This document shows, piece by piece, positions 5,860 through 7,626 of a stretch of 7,626 nucleotides of DNA (position 1 is its first letter; the number at the start of each line of letters is the position of its first letter). Both the position numbers and the translations under genes were made by a program. A model generated the notes under the pieces. That model did no database searches and was not told the origin of the DNA. It saw nothing but the letters and a program-made list of their open reading frames with translations. The stretch lies in NCBI GenBank assembly GCA_045636165.1, contig JAZTWZ010000113.1, positions 1-7,626 on the forward strand. Reading direction: 5' to 3'. The DNA comes from SIG480 sp045636165. GTDB taxonomy: Bacteria > Bacillota > Clostridia > Oscillospirales > JAAYXM01.

Positions 5860-7233
5860 TTAGTCAATAACGGGAAGGTTTGAAAGGCTCTTTTTAATCT
5901 CTTCGTCCGTCGGGATGTATGTTCCGAGCTCGCCGTTGTGGAACTTCTCATAAGCATACATATCAAAATATCCCGTTCCCGTAAGGCCGAAGACTATTGT
6001 CTTCTCTTCGCCTGTTTCCTTGCACTTCATCGCCTCGTCTATTGCGACCTTGATAGCGTGTGAGCTCTCAGGTGCAGGGAGAATTCCCTCAACTCTTGCA
6101 AACGCCTCTGCCGCCGCAAAAACTTCTGTCTGCGAAACTGTTCTCGCTTCCATAAGTCCCTGATCGTAAAGCTCGGAGAGAGTTGAGTTCATACCGTGGT
6201 AACGGAGTCCGCCTGCGTGAGTTGATGCAGGGATGAAACCGCTGCCGAGAGTATACATCTTCGAAAGCGGACATACCTTACCTGTATCGCAGTAGTCATA
6301 GACATACGAACCTCTTGAAAGGCACGGGCAGGACTGCGGCTCGACCGCGATGAACTTGTAGTCGCGCTCGCCGCGGAGCTTCTCGCCCATGAACGGCGCG
6401 ATAAGACCGCCGAGGTTTGATCCGCCGCCTGCACAGCCGATGATTATATCTGCCGTTTCGCCATATTTATCAAGTGCAGCTTTTGCTTCAAGACCGATAA
6501 CCGACTGATGAAGCATAACCTGATTTAAAACGCTACCGAGGACATATCTGTATCCCTCAAGGTTTCCTGCCGCCTCAACAGCTTCGCTTATTGCACAGCC
6601 AAGGCTTCCCGTAGTTCCGGGATGCTCGGCGAGAATTTTCTTTCCGACTTCGGTTTCCATAGACGGAGACGGAGTAACCGATGCGCCGTAGGTACGCATT
6701 ACCTCGCGGCGGAACGGCTTCTGCTCGTATGAGCATTTTACCATATATACCTTACAGTCAAGACCAAAGTAAGAACACGCCATCGAAAGCGCAGTTCCCC
6801 ACTGACCGGCTCCCGTCTCGGTGGTAACACCCGTGAGCCCCTGCTCCTTTGCATAATACGCCTGAGCGATTGCTGAATTGAGCTTATGGCTTCCGCTCGT
6901 GTTGTTTCCTTCAAATTTATAGTAAATCTTCGCCGGAGTCTGAAGTTTTTCCTCAAGGCAGTATGCACGGATAAGCGGCGACGGACGGTACATCTTATAG
7001 AAATCGCGAATCTTCTGCGGAATCTCGATGTTTACCGTAGTTTCGTCAAGCTCCTGCTTTACAAGCTCCTTGCAGAAAACAGCTTCAAGCTCCTCTGCAG
7101 TTGAGGGCTTGTGTGTCACAGGGTTGAGAAGCGGTTCAGGCTTCTTTTCCATCTCTGCGCGGAGGTTGTACCAATATTTCGGCATTTCCGATTCTTCAAG
7201 ATAAATTTTATAGGGAATTTTTTCGTTTGACAT
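5860..7233 (-). CDS. trpB: TrpB2-type tryptophan synthase beta chain
   Basis: This PLP enzyme condenses indole with L-serine to make L-tryptophan. At 457 residues, with an N-terminal extension of about 85 residues before RPSPLIRA, it matches the long TrpB2 form, which usually acts without TrpA, rather than the roughly 400-residue TrpB1. PLP would bind K117 (GSHKLNSA). The catalytic Glu is E139 in TETGAGQWG; TrpB1 usually has QHG there. The phosphate loop is GGGSN (269-273). AVEPQ (296-300), GILPAPESSHA (383-393) and GLTGTGYFD (416-424) complete the fold-II core. No trpA or other trp gene is in the window, which suggests use of salvaged or externally supplied indole. The ATG at 7233 has GGAG 8 bases upstream. 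The frame stays open further upstream, but that stretch is the T-box leader. Expression should rise when uncharged tRNA-Trp accumulates. Confidence 0.95.
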   Translation of the reverse strand: MSNEKIPYKIYLEESEMPKYWYNLRAEMEKKPEPLLNPVTHKPSTAEELEAVFCKELVKQELDETTVNIEIPQKIRDFYKMYRPSPLIRAYCLEEKLQTPAKIYYKFEGNNTSGSHKLNSAIAQAYYAKEQGLTGVTTETGAGQWGTALSMACSYFGLDCKVYMVKCSYEQKPFRREVMRTYGASVTPSPSMETEVGKKILAEHPGTTGSLGCAISEAVEAAGNLEGYRYVLGSVLNQVMLHQSVIGLEAKAALDKYGETADIIIGCAGGGSNLGGLIAPFMGEKLRGERDYKFIAVEPQSCPCLSRGSYVYDYCDTGKVCPLSKMYTLGSGFIPASTHAGGLRYHGMNSTLSELYDQGLMEARTVSQTEVFAAAEAFARVEGILPAPESSHAIKVAIDEAMKCKETGEEKTIVFGLTGTGYFDMYAYEKFHNGELGTYIPTDEEIKKSLSNLPVID

Positions 7234-7258
7234 TGCAATTTCTCCTTTCATAGGGGAC

Positions 7259-7293
7259 AAAAAAACCTGTCCCAGAGCTTTTGCTGGGACAGG
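7259..7293 (-). terminator. T-box intrinsic terminator
   Basis: CCTGTCCCAG (7293-7284) and CTGGGACAGG (7275-7266) form a perfect 10-bp stem with an eight-base loop, followed by seven T residues. The 5' arm shares AUCCUGUCCC with the antiterminator, so the two structures are mutually exclusive. Uncharged tRNA-Trp should stabilise the antiterminator and allow read-through into trpB2. Confidence 0.95.
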
Positions 7294-7527
7294 ATAAGTA
7301 AACATCCTGCGGTGCCACCCGGCTTGGTGCAAAAACACCCACTTACGCATACCGACATATGCAGACCTTTGTTCACGGAGAGCCACACTCCGTCGCACAT
7401 ACTCGAATAAATCTTTCTGATTGCCCTCGGAAGCCCATTCAACTCTGCTTTTTCCGCCGCAATCACAGCATCTGCGGCTCTCTTTGGGAAAGGAAACAGA
7501 CTCTACTTACTCTTCCTCAACGGTTTG
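7259..7527 (-). ncRNA. Tryptophan-specific T-box riboswitch leader
   Basis: This leader senses uncharged tRNA-Trp and controls termination ahead of trpB2. Stem I begins with GGAAG (7516-7512), pairing CUUCC (7433-7429). Next to it the specifier loop has AGUA (7511-7508) on one side and GAAUGGG on the other. The specifier codon is UGG at 7437-7435, which is Trp. The upper Stem I shows AGAGAGCCGCAG with a GCCGCA/UGCGGC stem (7478-7473, 7461-7456). Further hairpins are ACGGAG/CUCCGU (7393-7375), GCAUAU/GUAUGC (7362-7347) and a Stem III-like GGUGU/GCACC (7339-7326). The conserved T-box GGGUGGCACCGC starts at 7320. The antiterminator can form as GGG/CCC, the seven-base bulge UGGCACC, and GCAGGAU/AUCCUGU. 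The bulge UGGC would pair with a GCCA tRNA end, consistent with the G discriminator of bacterial tRNA-Trp. The 5' end is estimated from the promoter. Confidence 0.95.
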
Positions 7528-7532
7528 GAATC

Positions 7533-7561
7533 ATTATATCACTACCAAAAAATCGTGTCAA
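7533..7561 (-). promoter_or_regulatory. Sigma-A promoter of the T-box/trpB2/kinase unit
   Basis: The minus strand has TTGACA (7561-7556), exactly 17 bases, then TATAAT (7538-7533): both hexamers are perfect consensus. A TG one base before the -10 also makes it an extended -10 promoter. Initiation is expected near 7526, about ten bases before Stem I of the T-box. Such a strong promoter fits a leader in which control is exerted after initiation. Confidence 0.93.
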
Positions 7562-7614
7562 GTATTTTTTAAATTGTCGATAAAACGCATTGTAATTTGC
7601 TTCAAAAAGTGATA

Positions 7615-7623
7615 TGATATAAT
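7615..7623 (+). promoter_or_regulatory. Possible divergent promoter (extended -10) at the right edge
   Basis: TGATATAAT on the plus strand is a perfect extended -10 motif in AT-rich DNA. No good -35 is present at 16-18 bases; TTTGCT (7596-7601) matches only half of the consensus. If used, it would drive a gene to the right of the window. The same TGATATAAT string occurs in the minus-strand promoter, so part of the match may just reflect AT-rich composition. Confidence 0.4.
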
Positions 7624-7626
7624 GGA

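Noticed and set aside
5574..6968. Short minus-strand open frames overlapping trpB2 and the kinase
   Set aside because: They are out-of-frame readings of genes with intact catalytic motifs; none has its own credible Shine-Dalgarno or family signature.
7234..7398. A 55-codon in-frame upstream extension of trpB2
   Set aside because: It lies over the T-box hairpins, the T-box sequence and the terminator, and has no homology to TrpB. The ATG at 7233 has a good Shine-Dalgarno and gives a normal TrpB2 N-terminus.
1..7626. Search by eye for CRISPR arrays, insertion sequences, tRNA or rRNA genes and toxin-antitoxin or defence genes
   Set aside because: No spaced direct-repeat array, transposase motif, tRNA cloverleaf or such gene was seen. 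Intergenic space is limited to the short gaps and leader described.

Overview
The window looks like ordinary chromosome from a low-to-mid GC Firmicute, most likely an anaerobic Clostridia-type bacterium. The basis is the gene order dgt-dnaG-rpoD, the purine-rich Shine-Dalgarno sequences, the SigA-like sigma factor, and a tryptophan-type T-box leader, a regulator largely confined to Gram-positive bacteria. All seven recognisable genes lie on the minus strand, so transcription runs from the right edge towards position 1. No species can be named from this sequence alone.

Transcription unit 1 (about 7561 down to 4971). A near-ideal sigma-A promoter drives a complete T-box riboswitch. Its specifier codon is UGG (Trp), its T-box bulge reads UGGC, and its antiterminator and terminator are mutually exclusive. 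It controls a stand-alone TrpB2-type tryptophan synthase beta chain, followed after 23 bases by a pyridoxal/pyridoxamine kinase. The pair makes sense together: the kinase makes PLP and TrpB2 is a PLP enzyme that joins indole and serine into tryptophan. The unit ends at a 26-base perfect palindrome that probably acts as a terminator.

Transcription unit 2 (about 4901 down past position 1). This is a macromolecular-synthesis operon: dgt (dNTP triphosphohydrolase), dnaG (primase) and rpoD (primary sigma factor). It continues into a metal-dependent amidohydrolase and a tatD-family hydrolase cut by the left window edge. Gaps are very short (63, 2, 19 and 3 bases), so co-transcription is likely. The one larger gap, dgt to dnaG, holds a structured inverted-repeat element with two competing hairpins. 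I found no convincing promoter directly in front of dgt, so its expression may depend partly on read-through of the terminator at 4971-4996.

At the extreme right edge an extended -10 motif on the plus strand suggests a divergent gene outside the window.

I see no mobile element, CRISPR array, tRNA, rRNA or clearly new system. The most rewarding parts are the Trp T-box/TrpB2/PLP-kinase module and the structured dgt-dnaG junction.
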